NCBI GenBank assembly: GCA_022766785.1 | Contig: JALEOL010000070.1 | Coordinates: forward strand, 1-41,893 | Source of the DNA: Oscillospiraceae bacterium | GTDB lineage: Bacteria; Bacillota; Clostridia; Oscillospirales; Ruminococcaceae | DNA: 41,893 bases | Direction: 5' to 3' | Part shown: one piece after another, positions 8,083 through 17,321 of the stretch | Numbering within the stretch: the first letter of the stretch is position 1 | Layout: each line of letters opens with the position of its first letter | Position numbers and translations under genes: made by a program | The notes under the pieces: model-generated | What the model was told of the DNA's origin: nothing | Database searches by the model: none | The model's input: the letters and a program-made list of their open reading frames with translations, nothing else

Positions 8083-8114
8083 CGATGAAAACCTTGCCGG
8101 GAGTGATATTGCCG

Positions 8115-8160
8115 GGTGCTGGATTTCTGCAAAGATCTCCGGAGTTTAAATGGTTATTAG
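8115..8160 (+). repeat. Dispersed intergenic repeat A, partial (copy 2), interrupted
   Basis: This matches copy 1 (46-99) and the inverse of the 17.3-kb copy from GGTGCTGGATTTCTG to GGTTATTAG. The terminus is interrupted at the final TTAG by the 172-bp element at 8161-8332 and resumes as TTAGTATA at 8333. Only the right half is present. Confidence 0.75.
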
Positions 8161-8332
8161 GGCAACACCGCACAATTACCGGCTGACGCCTTTGCCGCAC
8201 GCTTGCTTGCATATTTTCCGTCATCTTACCCAAATTCTCCTTGACGGGCGACAGCCCGCCTGCGTAGAATTTGTACAACCTGACGAAAAATCTGACTGCG
8301 CAATCGCACGACAATAATTATGCGGTATTGCC
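8161..8332. mobile_element. 172-bp MITE-like element with terminal inverted repeats
   Basis: The ends are inverted repeats of 18 bp with two mismatches: GGCAACACCGCACAATTA on the left and the reverse of GGCAATACCGCATAATTA on the right. TTAG flanks it on both sides (8157-8160 and 8333-8336), a 4-bp target duplication. It has no coding capacity. It sits inside the end of repeat A, whose uninterrupted copies read GGTTATTAGTAT, which proves insertion. The internal GACGGGCGACAGCCCGCC can form a hairpin. It is presumably mobilised in trans. Together with 8115-8160 it accounts for the gap between the WYL and dehydrogenase genes. Confidence 0.85.
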
Positions 8333-8395
8333 TTAGTATAATCAGCGTTTCCTTAACATTGTTTCAGACGTTAATGCACAATTTAGACAAACGAA

Positions 8396-8419
8396 TGCTC
8401 CCCATAAAAATGAGGAGCA
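8396..8419 (-). terminator. Terminator of the glycerol-dehydrogenase-like gene
   Basis: A stem TGCTCCTCAT / ATGGGGAGCA (one G-T pair) with a T-rich loop lies just after the stop. The minus strand continues TTCGTTTGTC. It is a moderately strong hairpin. Confidence 0.6.
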
Positions 8420-8437
8420 AAATATATTGACGAGAAT

Positions 8438-9535
8438 TTACTTACCGAGAGCGATCTTCCCCATTGCGTCAGCCTGCATAATAGCGTCGTAAAGCTCGAC
8501 GGGCTGAACGTCGCCGGCGAGGTTGTGGATAGTCTCACCGGGTGCGCAGGCGTTCTTTGCTATAGTCTCCACCTGCTCCGGAGTGGTAACGCCGATCTCC
8601 TCCAGAGTTACTGGCAGACCCACCTCAAGGCAGAAGTCCTGGACTTCCTTGAATTCCTCCTTGGAAGCGCCCTCCAGCACCAGCTGAACCAGCGTTCCCA
8701 GTGCAACGCAGCAGCCGTGATCTGCGTGAGCTATTCCCAGAGAGGTCACGCCATTGTAGAAAGAGTGAGCCGCGGCGCAGTTCACGTTGTCCGCGCCAAC
8801 GCCGGAAAGATAAACGTTCGCCTCGATGATCGCCTCAAGAGCCGGGGTGACTGCGTGTACCTTGCAGGCCTCCACCGCCTGCTTGCCGTAGGTGCGGAGC
8901 GTGTCGTAGCAGAGCCGCGCCAGCGCCTGACCTGCTCTTGTGATGCCGGTGCCCTCAAGGCTTGGGGACTCGGTGCGGATAGACGCGCGCCCCTCGAAAT
9001 ATGTACCCAGCGCGTCGCCCATTCCGGAGATGAGGAACTTGACCGGAGCGTTTGCGATGATGGTGGAGTCCACCATTACAGCGTCCGGGTTCGTGGGGTA
9101 GAACAGATACTTGTCGAAGCTGTGGTCGTCGTTGTATATTACCGACAGACCGGTGCAGGGAGCGTCGGTCGCGGCAACTGTCGGCAGGATAACGATGTGC
9201 TTTCCGGTGTAGTATGCGGTAGCCTTTGCGGTATCCACAGCGCTTCCTCCGCCCACTGCAACAACGGTGTCGATGCCGTCCTGCTCAACGATAGCCTTCA
9301 TCTTGTTGATCTCGCCGTTGCTGGATACGCCGCCGAAGATCTCATAACGCCTGTAGTCGTCCAGTGTGCCGAAGCTCTGTTCGATCTTGTCGTGACATGC
9401 CTTGTATCCGCTGTTGGAACAGATGAACAGCCAGCGCTTGCCCATGTAGCCCATTTCCTCGTGGAATTTCAGCAGGGCGTCTCTGCCCTGAACGTATTTG
9501 AGCGGTTCACGCATCGCTCTGAGTCTACCCATCAT
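8438..9535 (-). CDS. gldA: Iron-containing alcohol dehydrogenase, glycerol dehydrogenase type
   Basis: A 365-aa NAD-dependent polyol dehydrogenase of the GldA group, the usual length. The Rossmann part contains VVAVGGGSAVDTAKA (GGGS at about 95-98). The metal-binding residues align as Asp174 (GMGDALGTYFEGR), His257 (AAHSFYNG) and His273 (DHGCCVALG), the zinc site of GldA. It would convert glycerol to dihydroxyacetone or reduce a related ketone; related substrates cannot be excluded. It has its own promoter, a strong AGGAGG ribosome site and a terminator. The start could be either of two adjacent ATG codons. Confidence 0.9.
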   Translation of the reverse strand: MMGRLRAMREPLKYVQGRDALLKFHEEMGYMGKRWLFICSNSGYKACHDKIEQSFGTLDDYRRYEIFGGVSSNGEINKMKAIVEQDGIDTVVAVGGGSAVDTAKATAYYTGKHIVILPTVAATDAPCTGLSVIYNDDHSFDKYLFYPTNPDAVMVDSTIIANAPVKFLISGMGDALGTYFEGRASIRTESPSLEGTGITRAGQALARLCYDTLRTYGKQAVEACKVHAVTPALEAIIEANVYLSGVGADNVNCAAAHSFYNGVTSLGIAHADHGCCVALGTLVQLVLEGASKEEFKEVQDFCLEVGLPVTLEEIGVTTPEQVETIAKNACAPGETIHNLAGDVQPVELYDAIMQADAMGKIALGK

Positions 9536-9615
9536 GATAAAAACCTCCTGTCCGTTCGGGAGACGATCGGATTTTCCCGGGATATTCGGCTTCCCGTATA
9601 TCTCCCATTGATTAA

Positions 9616-9644
9616 TTTATATCACACAAGGTGGCGCTTGTCAA
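9616..9644 (-). promoter_or_regulatory. Promoter of the gldA-like gene
   Basis: On the minus strand TTGACA (9644-9639), 17 bp and TATAAA (9621-9616). Upstream, 9668-9688 holds a weak AAAAATC/GATTTTT hairpin that may terminate the preceding lipoprotein transcript. Confidence 0.7.
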
Positions 9645-9738
9645 GGGTCGTTTTGTGAAAATCTGATAAAAAATCTACCGGATTTTTCATCATTCTGACA
9701 TATTTCACTGACGGGAATTGTGTTGTGGATAAATACGA

Positions 9739-11823
9739 TCAACCCACTGCGTTTTCCTGTAAATAAGCGTCGATGTCGTAATTTCCACGGAAATAGTCAA
9801 GCGTGAACTGCTTGTCAATGGAGCTTTCCCAGAACACAACGGTATCGTCTGTGATACAGTCGAAGATGTCGCGAATGCAGGCGCAGAGATATGCTGCCTT
9901 CAGCTGCATAGCAGTGCCCCGGAAATACGCCGGGAGAGTGTCCGGAGAGAGCGTGGCGATGTGCTCAAAAATCCTCGCCCTGTCCTCTTTCGGGAAGGTC
10001 ATGGAGTATCCGTCAACGAAGTAAATCGAGTTTATGTCAATATCGCAGCCGTCGTAGTACATCGCGCCGTTGTACTGCGTCACGTCGTTGCCCAGGGTAA
10101 TGCCGTATTCGTCGGTGTAGCTGAAATAGTATGAGAAATCCCCGGGATTGAGCATTTCCCACCTGCGGAAGCATTCCTTGTCCAGCCATTCGCCGTTTTC
10201 GTCGTAATCCAGACAGTACATCGCGTTTTCAATGATATGCATGAATTCGTGGGCGGTATTCATTTCCAGCTCGTAGCTCTCGGTTATGTCAAGCACCATG
10301 AGCTGTTTGTTGTCCTCGGTGGTGACAAATGCGACGGCGTTGTTTATCGACTGGCTTTCGTTGGAGTTCGGTATTATGCGCCCGGTGAGATATATGCACA
10401 GCTCGTCATAGCCTGCGGACTTGCTGATAAGCTCCTGGAAGAAGCCCTCCGGGAACTTTGCAAAAAATCCGTCGAGAAGCGTCAGGGCGTTGTTTATCAG
10501 CCTGTCGCTCGTTTCGGCGACCACGGCATAGTCGTTGAAATGCCGCACGCCGCTGCTGCCGTAGAGTACTTCTATGGAATATTTCTCCTTTATCTTCTGC
10601 GAAAGCTCGGCGTTTAGCCTGGAATAGTCCTCGCCGCACAATGCGTCGTAGCCGCTGCGCTCCGGGATATCCTGCGGCTGCCAGAGCACCAGGCTGTCTT
10701 CGCCCGTTTCGGAGGGCATGGTGAGGATAACATCGCTGCCGTATTCACATGCGCTGCTGATGTATGTATACGAGCCGGGCATCTCGGCGGTAAGCTCCGC
10801 GGTCAGCCTGCCGCTGTCGGAGTCGTAGCGGTAAAGGTTCAGCACGCAGCCATTGTTATCGTCCGAGGGTGTGCTTTTGAAAAAATACAGGCTTTTATTG
10901 CCGGCAGAGGGGGATATCAGGAAAGTGCCCGAAGGCGTATTCAGTACTTTTTTCACGTTCGGGGTGTCAGGGTCAAATACCACCGTGCCGGAGGAATTGG
11001 TGCTGTAGTCCTCGATAACCAGCTTTCCGCAGGAGGTGAACACGCTCTCGCTGTCTGAGATATTCAGCGGCGTTACGCTTCCGGTGCTTCCGTCGAGTAT
11101 ACCGTATTGGTATATGTAATTATCGGTGTCGTAATATGTGATGAGGTACTCTCCGTCCCGTACAGCGCCCACCACCTGCGACATCTCGGTGTTTTCGGGA
11201 AGAACGGCGCTGATATCGCTGACGTTCAGTGAGCCGTCGCTGTCCGGACGGACGAACACCACGCGCTTTTCCGCTGAATTATCGGCGATCGCCAGGGAGT
11301 CTCCCAGAAGATTACAGGTGTTGCCGGAGAAGCCCAGCGTCTCGGTGTGCAGCGGCTGAAGCTCCCGGTCGTACACAGTCACGGTGGAGTCTGAAATCAT
11401 TATAGACAGCGGTATGCCGTTTATGACATAATAATATCGGCTGTCCTCCCAGGTCTCACCGGCGGGCAGTACCGCAGAGCAGGCGCTTCCGGAATAAAGG
11501 TCGGTGAGCGTTGCCGAGAGATCGGTGCCGATGTAATTCACGCTGAGCACCAGACCGCTCTCGTACCCTGTGGAGGAGATCACGGAGCCGGCGTTGATAC
11601 CGAAGCTGAGCAGCCCTGAATCTCCTATCGGTGTGGCGCGTTCCGTGAAGCTGACCTCCGATGTGGTTTCGGGCTGCGGAGCGTCCGTGGTATTCCCGGT
11701 TTGTTCCTGGATCTGGGAGACTTCTGACGACTCCTGCGGTTCTGACCCCGTGGGCGTGGAGCAGCCGACGGCGAGCATTGCGGTAAGCAGAACCGGAATA
11801 ATACTGCGGCGTTTTGTTCTCAT
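9739..11823 (-). CDS. Large lipoprotein with HExxH metallopeptidase domain
   Basis: A 694-aa predicted cell-surface lipoprotein. The signal peptide ends in a lipobox-like AVGCS (Cys at about 21), then a Glu/Ser/Thr-rich linker. The middle (about 60-370) consists of repeated short beta-strand segments and may be a propeller-like domain. The C-terminal part holds the zinc-protease motif HEFMH in TAHEFMHIIENA (near residue 525), followed by a region rich in acidic and aromatic residues. A third zinc ligand was not assigned with certainty. A gluzincin-like secreted peptidase is likely; the substrate is unknown. It has its own promoter. No close relative could be named. Confidence 0.75.
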   Translation of the reverse strand: MRTKRRSIIPVLLTAMLAVGCSTPTGSEPQESSEVSQIQEQTGNTTDAPQPETTSEVSFTERATPIGDSGLLSFGINAGSVISSTGYESGLVLSVNYIGTDLSATLTDLYSGSACSAVLPAGETWEDSRYYYVINGIPLSIMISDSTVTVYDRELQPLHTETLGFSGNTCNLLGDSLAIADNSAEKRVVFVRPDSDGSLNVSDISAVLPENTEMSQVVGAVRDGEYLITYYDTDNYIYQYGILDGSTGSVTPLNISDSESVFTSCGKLVIEDYSTNSSGTVVFDPDTPNVKKVLNTPSGTFLISPSAGNKSLYFFKSTPSDDNNGCVLNLYRYDSDSGRLTAELTAEMPGSYTYISSACEYGSDVILTMPSETGEDSLVLWQPQDIPERSGYDALCGEDYSRLNAELSQKIKEKYSIEVLYGSSGVRHFNDYAVVAETSDRLINNALTLLDGFFAKFPEGFFQELISKSAGYDELCIYLTGRIIPNSNESQSINNAVAFVTTEDNKQLMVLDITESYELEMNTAHEFMHIIENAMYCLDYDENGEWLDKECFRRWEMLNPGDFSYYFSYTDEYGITLGNDVTQYNGAMYYDGCDIDINSIYFVDGYSMTFPKEDRARIFEHIATLSPDTLPAYFRGTAMQLKAAYLCACIRDIFDCITDDTVVFWESSIDKQFTLDYFRGNYDIDAYLQENAVG

Positions 11824-11882
11824 TAATTGCTCCTTTCGTACTGTACAAACGTATTCAACATGTTTTCGGAAGAACTGTATAC

Positions 11883-11911
11883 ATTATATGGCATAATGCA
11901 GAAATTGTCAA
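11883..11911 (-). promoter_or_regulatory. Promoter of the metallopeptidase lipoprotein
   Basis: A full-consensus promoter on the minus strand: TTGACA (11911-11906), 17 bp, TATAAT (11888-11883). It is divergent from the cellulase promoter about 100 bp away. Confidence 0.8.
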
Positions 11912-12005
11912 TAGGGCAATAATGCGCGAACCGGCAGTGCTTTGTAGATCCCTGTCCGGCGGTATTCCGGCATAATATCACGGAACAGTAACTGCCATAA
12001 ACTAC

Positions 12006-12034
12006 TTGCAAAATATAACAGGATATGCTATAAT
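12006..12034 (+). promoter_or_regulatory. Promoter of the GH5 cellulase
   Basis: TTGCAA at 12006-12011, 17 bp, TATAAT at 12029-12034. The same TTGCAA -35 variant occurs at 161 and 28540. The leader is short, with AAAGGAGC just upstream of the ATG. Confidence 0.75.
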
Positions 12035-12074
12035 TTTATCAGCATATAATAGACGGGAAAGGAGCATACCGAGC

Positions 12075-14231
12075 ATGGAAAATGAAACAAGATCTCCTGC
12101 CGAAAAGGAGCAGGAAACGCCGGAAATAAAGCCGTCACCCGAAAAGAAAAAGCTCAGCAAGGGAATTATCGCTGCATTCGGGGGAATGGGCGCCGTTATC
12201 GTGGGACTTACTGCCGCGCTTGTTATTACCAATGTGAACAGAACCGCTCCGCCGGTCAGCAGCGGAGAGATGTCCCAGTACACATCTGAAGCCGCTGATA
12301 GCCTGCCCGGAGATACCACAAGCATTGCGGTCTCCGCCGGGGGCAGCGCTGTAATTTCTGCGGACAGCTCTACGTCTGCCGCGCCCTCGGAGGACAGCAA
12401 AGCTGCGGCTGAGACTTCCGGAGAGAACACCACGTCAGCGATCGGCAGCGCTGCGTCCGAGCCTGTTTCCCAGGTGACTTCCGCCGCCCAGACTGCCATG
12501 GTTACGTCCGCGGCAGAGCCGGTCACTACCGTGAACACACCGGAGGAAACGCCGCAGCCCGCAAAGAGCGGCATTATTCTGGAATACTCCGTTGATAATT
12601 CCTGGGAAAGCTCCGGGGAAATGATGTACGGCATTCAGTTCGGTGTGACGAATAACAGCGGCAGCAGCATAAGCGGCTGGGAGCTTGTCATGGATATCAG
12701 CGGTTTAAGCTCCTGCCAGGGCTGGAACGGCACCTTTACGATCAGCGGAAATACACTCACCGTAAAAAATGCCGAGTACAACGGCGATATCGGCAACAGC
12801 GGCAGCGTTGTGGTGGGCTGTAATCTCGGCGTCACAGGGGCGCTTAGGATAAACAGCGCGAAGCTGAACGGCGTTTCCTGCACGGTGAAGGAGGGGCATG
12901 TAGACCAGAACGCCCAGAATAACAATAATAACAACGGTCAGCAGGGCGGAAACGGCGGTCAGGGCGAGCCTGCAGCGGACGTTAGCGAATTACTGAAGCG
13001 CCCGGAGAACGCTGTTCAGGGGGACGACTGGCTTTTCACGGACGGGAACAGGATAGTGGATAAAAACGGCAAGCGCGTATGGCTTACCGGCGTGAACTGG
13101 TTCGGCTATAACACCGGGACGAACACCTTTGACGGTCTGTGGAACAGCGAGCTGAAGCCCACGGTGGAAGCTATCGCAGACCACGGCTTCAACCTTATCC
13201 GCGTGCCAATTTCTGCGGAGCTTATCAACCAGTGGGCGGCAGGGGAGTACCCCAGGGCGAATTACAACAACGCGTACAACACCGAGCTTAACGGCATGAA
13301 CAGCTTGCAGATCTTCGACTATTTCCTGAAGCTTGCAGAGGAAAACGGCATAAAGGTCATGCCGGATATCCACAGCGCGGAGACCAATGCATCCGGGCAT
13401 AACGTAAATCTGTGGTATACCTCAAAGGTGTCCGTGGAGGATTTCTATTCCGCGCTGGAATGGATGGCGGACAGATACAAGGACAACGACACGATAATCG
13501 CCTACGATATCAAGAACGAGCCTCACGGAAAGCCCTACGAGGGGGACGGTGCGGCGATCTGGAACGACTCAACATCACAGAACAACTGGAAGTACACTGC
13601 TGAGACCGCGGCGGCGAGAATACTTGCAAGGAACCCGAACGTGCTCATCATGGTTGAGGGCACCGAGATATATCCCACCGACATCTCCGCCAATTCCGAT
13701 TATCACTCTACAAACGAGAAAGATTATTACTTCAACTGGTGGGGCGGAAACCTCCGGGGCGTAAAGGACTATCCGATAGACCTCGGCAAATTCCAGAACA
13801 AGCTGGTTTATTCGCCGCACGACTACGGACCTACGGTATATAAACAGCCGTGGTTTGAGGGGACACACACCTTTGACAGCCTGATGAAGGACTGCTGGAG
13901 GGACAACTGGTTCTATATCCACGAGCAGAACACTGCGCCTCTTCTGATAGGAGAATGGGGCGGCTTCATGAAAGAGCCTAACCTTACATGGATGACGTAT
14001 ATGCGCAGGCTCATCAAGGATAACAAGTTAAATCACACGTTCTGGTGCTTCAATGCGAATTCCGGCGACACCGGTGGTTTGGTTCTTGATGATTTCAAGA
14101 CGTGGGACGAGGAGAAATACGCCTTTGTCAAGGAGGTGCTGTGGCAGGAGAACGGCAGGTTTGTCGGACTTGACCATGCGATACCCCTGGGCGACAATGG
14201 CATTACTCTTTCACAGGCGAAAGGTATCTGA
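12075..14231 (+). CDS. Membrane-anchored GH5 endoglucanase with cellulose-binding domain
   Basis: A 718-aa glycoside hydrolase. The start is the ATG at 12075, 10 nt after AAAGGAGC, not upstream codons. Order of parts: a charged cytoplasmic N-terminus (1-34), one transmembrane helix (about 35-57), a Ser/Ala/Thr-rich linker, a CBM2-like beta-sandwich (about 165-275) with exposed Trp residues, an Asn/Gly-rich linker, and the GH5 barrel (about 315-705). The acid/base Glu is in DIKNEPHG (about 480) and the nucleophile Glu in IGEWGG (about 627). It should cut cellulose or related beta-glucans on the cell surface. There is no dockerin, so it is held by its membrane helix rather than a cellulosome. 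Two more surface proteins follow on the same strand. Confidence 0.92.
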   Translation: MENETRSPAEKEQETPEIKPSPEKKKLSKGIIAAFGGMGAVIVGLTAALVITNVNRTAPPVSSGEMSQYTSEAADSLPGDTTSIAVSAGGSAVISADSSTSAAPSEDSKAAAETSGENTTSAIGSAASEPVSQVTSAAQTAMVTSAAEPVTTVNTPEETPQPAKSGIILEYSVDNSWESSGEMMYGIQFGVTNNSGSSISGWELVMDISGLSSCQGWNGTFTISGNTLTVKNAEYNGDIGNSGSVVVGCNLGVTGALRINSAKLNGVSCTVKEGHVDQNAQNNNNNNGQQGGNGGQGEPAADVSELLKRPENAVQGDDWLFTDGNRIVDKNGKRVWLTGVNWFGYNTGTNTFDGLWNSELKPTVEAIADHGFNLIRVPISAELINQWAAGEYPRANYNNAYNTELNGMNSLQIFDYFLKLAEENGIKVMPDIHSAETNASGHNVNLWYTSKVSVEDFYSALEWMADRYKDNDTIIAYDIKNEPHGKPYEGDGAAIWNDSTSQNNWKYTAETAAARILARNPNVLIMVEGTEIYPTDISANSDYHSTNEKDYYFNWWGGNLRGVKDYPIDLGKFQNKLVYSPHDYGPTVYKQPWFEGTHTFDSLMKDCWRDNWFYIHEQNTAPLLIGEWGGFMKEPNLTWMTYMRRLIKDNKLNHTFWCFNANSGDTGGLVLDDFKTWDEEKYAFVKEVLWQENGRFVGLDHAIPLGDNGITLSQAKGI

Positions 14232-14296
14232 ACAGCTGAGACCGGTATTGTCGTAAAATAATCGGTTTCAGCGAACCCCGGAGTCTGTTATCCCGA

Positions 14297-14325
14297 TTGA
14301 CAATTGCATTGATTAGTGGTATAAT
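14297..14325 (+). promoter_or_regulatory. Consensus promoter of the zinc-ribbon membrane protein
   Basis: A perfect TTGACA (14297-14302), 17 bp, TATAAT (14320-14325). The gene is therefore likely transcribed independently of, and strongly relative to, the cellulase. Confidence 0.8.
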
Positions 14326-14421
14326 AATCCCGGAACGTAAGTCAGGTCAGCGTCCCCGTTTTTTCGAAAAAACTGTTTCAGGATATGCCAAACATCCTGA
14401 ATACATAAAAGGAGATCGAAA

Positions 14422-15993
14422 ATGTTCTGTACAAATTGTCATGAGATACTTCCGGATAACGTAAAGTTCTGCACAAAATGCGGTGCGCCGGTCGCTCCGA
14501 CTGCTCCGCCCCCTGCGCCGCAGGCAGTACCGCCCATACCTCCTGTTCCACCTGTTCCGCCTTCTTATTCCGATCAGCAGACTGTTCCTCTGAACGATTC
14601 GCAGCAGCCTTTTTATTCCGACCGGGAGACAGTTCCGCTGAATAATCCGCAGCAGCCTTCTTATTCCGATCGTGAGACAGTTCCGCTGAATAATCCGCAG
14701 CAGCCTTCTTATTCCGATCGGGAAACTGTTCCGCTTTATACTCCGTTTCAGCCTGCCGCGCCCGATGTCCCCATGGCAGGAATGAACGCGCCTGCGGCAA
14801 AGGCAGGAAAGAAGTTCAATCCACTGTTCATCATTATCCCGGCTGTCGTTGTACTGGCTGCGGCGGCGGTGGTATTGTTCTTCCTGCTGAAAAAGCCTGC
14901 GTATACTCTTGACGATTTCGAGGAAGCGCTTGACAACAGGAATTTCAGCACCGCGTTTGAAATATGCGAACAGCTCCCCGAGGACGAATGCGAGGAGGTA
15001 CTGGAACAGTTTATCATCGACACGCTGAATTCTGGTGATGATCTCAGCAAGGACGACAAGACTATACAGAGAATGTTCTCCAAGGGCTTTGACGATAAAT
15101 TTGAGGAGCTGTACAATAACTACAAGAACGGCGAATACACACCCGACGAGATAACGCAGTCCTCCGGAACGGGAACCAGCTCCGCTATGCCGGAAGAATC
15201 TGCTGTAACATCAGCACCGTCAGAGACATCAAAGCCGGACGCAGAAGAAGCCTATACCGAGGAAAGCGTACTGCAAACAAGCGCCCCGGATACCCCCACG
15301 GTCGATACGGAGGAATACGAGCCGCCGATGTACGAAATGGTAGTGGGCAGCTGGCGCAGGCAGATACGTTCCGGGTGCTTTGAGTATGTGGTGTTCCTTG
15401 ATGACGGAACGGGGTATATCTATTCGGATATGGTATCAGAAAAGGTGTCCGCCACCAACTCCGCATACCTGTATCACGACGGAAAGATACACTTCACCTG
15501 GAGCGCGGACGATGACACGGTATCCGTTGACGCAGAGTTCGATCCCTACTGCTTTGTGGCATATCAGGGCTATGCCCGTGAAGGACACCAGTCCAGCGCT
15601 ACATGGAAGGGCAGCAAGAACGGCTCTCATGACTACTACTTCGCATATCAGACCCAGGACGATTATCTCTGTGATATGCTGGGGATAAGAAATGCAAGCG
15701 AGCTTTATTCCTATGATTCTCTCACAAGGGACTACTGGAAGAAGGCTCTGAAAGTGACCGACAACGCGTGGGACATCTACTTCAACCACAGCGACCAGAT
15801 GCGTGATATTTACCAGATAGACCACACCGCGCTTGCCGACACCTACTACAGCGACCCCGAGCTGCGTGCGCAGTATGAGGACGTGGATCTGTATCACTTT
15901 GTGGTATTCACCGAATGGCTACTGGTCAACACCGACAATTCCACAACGGTAAGCCTTGATTTCGACCTGGAGGATTACGTCCGTGCTGAATAA
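14422..15993 (+). CDS. Zinc-ribbon single-pass membrane protein with 16-residue repeats
   Basis: A 523-aa protein of unknown function. It begins with a zinc ribbon (CTNCHEILPDNVKFCTKCG; four Cys in two CxxC pairs, residues 3-20), then a Pro-rich stretch and about 3.5 copies of a 16-residue repeat (PSYSDRETVPLNNPQQ type, residues 47-110). One transmembrane helix follows (about 134-156), then a Glu/Asp/Ser-rich linker and a C-terminal extracellular globular domain of about 200 residues rich in Tyr and Asp. The zinc-ribbon/TM/extracellular plan is common in Ruminococcus surface or signalling proteins. The ribosome site is AAAGGAGA. The SGNH lipoprotein gene starts inside its end, so the two are translationally coupled. 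Confidence 0.8.
   Translation: MFCTNCHEILPDNVKFCTKCGAPVAPTAPPPAPQAVPPIPPVPPVPPSYSDQQTVPLNDSQQPFYSDRETVPLNNPQQPSYSDRETVPLNNPQQPSYSDRETVPLYTPFQPAAPDVPMAGMNAPAAKAGKKFNPLFIIIPAVVVLAAAAVVLFFLLKKPAYTLDDFEEALDNRNFSTAFEICEQLPEDECEEVLEQFIIDTLNSGDDLSKDDKTIQRMFSKGFDDKFEELYNNYKNGEYTPDEITQSSGTGTSSAMPEESAVTSAPSETSKPDAEEAYTEESVLQTSAPDTPTVDTEEYEPPMYEMVVGSWRRQIRSGCFEYVVFLDDGTGYIYSDMVSEKVSATNSAYLYHDGKIHFTWSADDDTVSVDAEFDPYCFVAYQGYAREGHQSSATWKGSKNGSHDYYFAYQTQDDYLCDMLGIRNASELYSYDSLTRDYWKKALKVTDNAWDIYFNHSDQMRDIYQIDHTALADTYYSDPELRAQYEDVDLYHFVVFTEWLLVNTDNSTTVSLDFDLEDYVRAE
14560..14751 (+). repeat. 48-bp coding tandem repeat
   Basis: Units begin at 14560, 14608, 14656 and 14704, each 48 bp in frame. Units 2 to 4 are almost identical at the DNA level, which points to recent expansion and likely length variation between strains. 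Confidence 0.85.
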
Positions 15994-17299
15994 TACCGGT
16001 AGATTTTTTAAAGCGCTGATCTGCGCGGCTGTTTCGGCTTCGGCGCTCTGCTCCTGTACCGCGGTTCAGAATTCCGGGGAGATACCGGAAACGTCTGAGA
16101 TACATACCGCAGAAAGCACCTCGGTAAGCGAGACAACAGCCATTACGACCGATCCGTCGGTCACTTCTGATACCACACCGGAGCAGAATATATCGACAGA
16201 ACAGACCGCCCCGGAGGAAACGTCAGCCTTTTCAGAGAGCATTGCCGTGTCCGCTGAGGAGCCTCCCACAGTCCAAAAGGAGCCTGTCACCCTTGACGCG
16301 GCGGCGATCTCCGGCTACAGCGTGGGCAGGACTTTGCTCTCGGACGATGTGCTGTACATGAACCACAGCTGTTCAGGGTTCCGGTTCGATTTCCGCGGAA
16401 CTTCCCTCAAAGCGGAGTTCGTGAGCAGCGCGGAGTACTGCTACGACGACATACACAGGGCGTGGATAGCGGTGTATCTCGGGGACAGCACCGAGCCTTA
16501 CCGGCGCTTTCCGCTGGACAGGGAGGAGGGTGAATACACCCTTTTTGAGAGCGACCAGCCGACAGAAACCCGTATCACGGTGGTGAAGCTGACCGAGGAG
16601 CAGTTCGGCACAGCCGGGATAAAAAGCCTGGAGCTTGGCGCGGCGGACGTGATAAGCAGAGTTCCGGACTCGGGCAGGTATATTGAGTTTTTCGGCGACT
16701 CGATCACCGCAGGCTACGGCAACGAGGGAGAGCTTTCCCACGGCTTTGACACCAGCGAGGAGAACGGCTACCTGACCTACGCTCCCATTACCGCAAGGGC
16801 GCTTGGCGCGGATTACAGCATGGTGTGCGTTTCCGGCATGGGGCTTACCGACTCAAGGACGTGCAGCTTTGTGGCAGGGGATATCTATTCGAAAACGGAC
16901 GCGTTCATCTCCGACCAGGAATACGGCTTTGAGCGCCAGCCGCAGCTTATCGTGGTGAACCTCGGCGCGAACGACTCCTACTACATCAACAAGGACAGCA
17001 GCTATTACGACCTGTATGAAAGCAGATACTACGACCTGCTCGTAGACATCAGGAGCAAAAACCCGGACGCGGTGATACTCTGCTGCATATGCGACTACTG
17101 GAAAGCGAGAATGCCCCAGATCGAGCGCGTGATCGAAAAATACACCGCCGATACCGGGGACAGTAAAATACACAGCCTGCTGCTTCCCTATGTCACCCGG
17201 GACGAGGACTACGGCTCGGACGCCCACCCGAAAATAAAGGTGCAGTACGAGATATCCGAGGTGCTCATCGACAAAATAGAACAGTTAGGTATATTCTGA
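15983..17299 (+). CDS. CE2-type SGNH acetylesterase lipoprotein
   Basis: A 438-aa secreted esterase. The GTG at 15983 is preferred: it has GGAGG at 15969-15973 with 9 nt spacing and overlaps the previous stop by 11 nt. A TTG at 15956 is less likely. A lipobox-like LCSC follows a hydrophobic core (Cys at about 27), then a Thr/Glu/Ser-rich linker. Residues about 110-230 form a beta-sandwich like that of CE2 enzymes. The SGNH catalytic domain has FFGDSITAGYG (Ser about 240), VSGMG, NLGANDSYY (Asn about 329) and SDAHPK (Asp/His about 412). CE2 proteins deacetylate xylan or other acetylated glycans, which suits the adjacent cellulase. Confidence 0.9.
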   Translation: MLNNTGRFFKALICAAVSASALCSCTAVQNSGEIPETSEIHTAESTSVSETTAITTDPSVTSDTTPEQNISTEQTAPEETSAFSESIAVSAEEPPTVQKEPVTLDAAAISGYSVGRTLLSDDVLYMNHSCSGFRFDFRGTSLKAEFVSSAEYCYDDIHRAWIAVYLGDSTEPYRRFPLDREEGEYTLFESDQPTETRITVVKLTEEQFGTAGIKSLELGAADVISRVPDSGRYIEFFGDSITAGYGNEGELSHGFDTSEENGYLTYAPITARALGADYSMVCVSGMGLTDSRTCSFVAGDIYSKTDAFISDQEYGFERQPQLIVVNLGANDSYYINKDSSYYDLYESRYYDLLVDIRSKNPDAVILCCICDYWKARMPQIERVIEKYTADTGDSKIHSLLLPYVTRDEDYGSDAHPKIKVQYEISEVLIDKIEQLGIF

Positions 17300-17321
17300 A
17301 ACAACACACCCCCGATGTGAC

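Noticed and set aside
8525-9658. A long plus-strand frame opposite the dehydrogenase
   Set aside because: Same reasoning: a shadow of the GC-rich minus-strand gene with no domain.
12002-12634. A 210-codon minus-strand frame over the cellulase linker
   Set aside because: It mirrors the Ser/Ala/Thr linker codons and has no start signal; the plus-strand gene explains the region.
14234-14274. A terminator after the cellulase
   Set aside because: GCTGAGACCG and CGGTTTCAGC can pair, but the loop is long and no T run follows.
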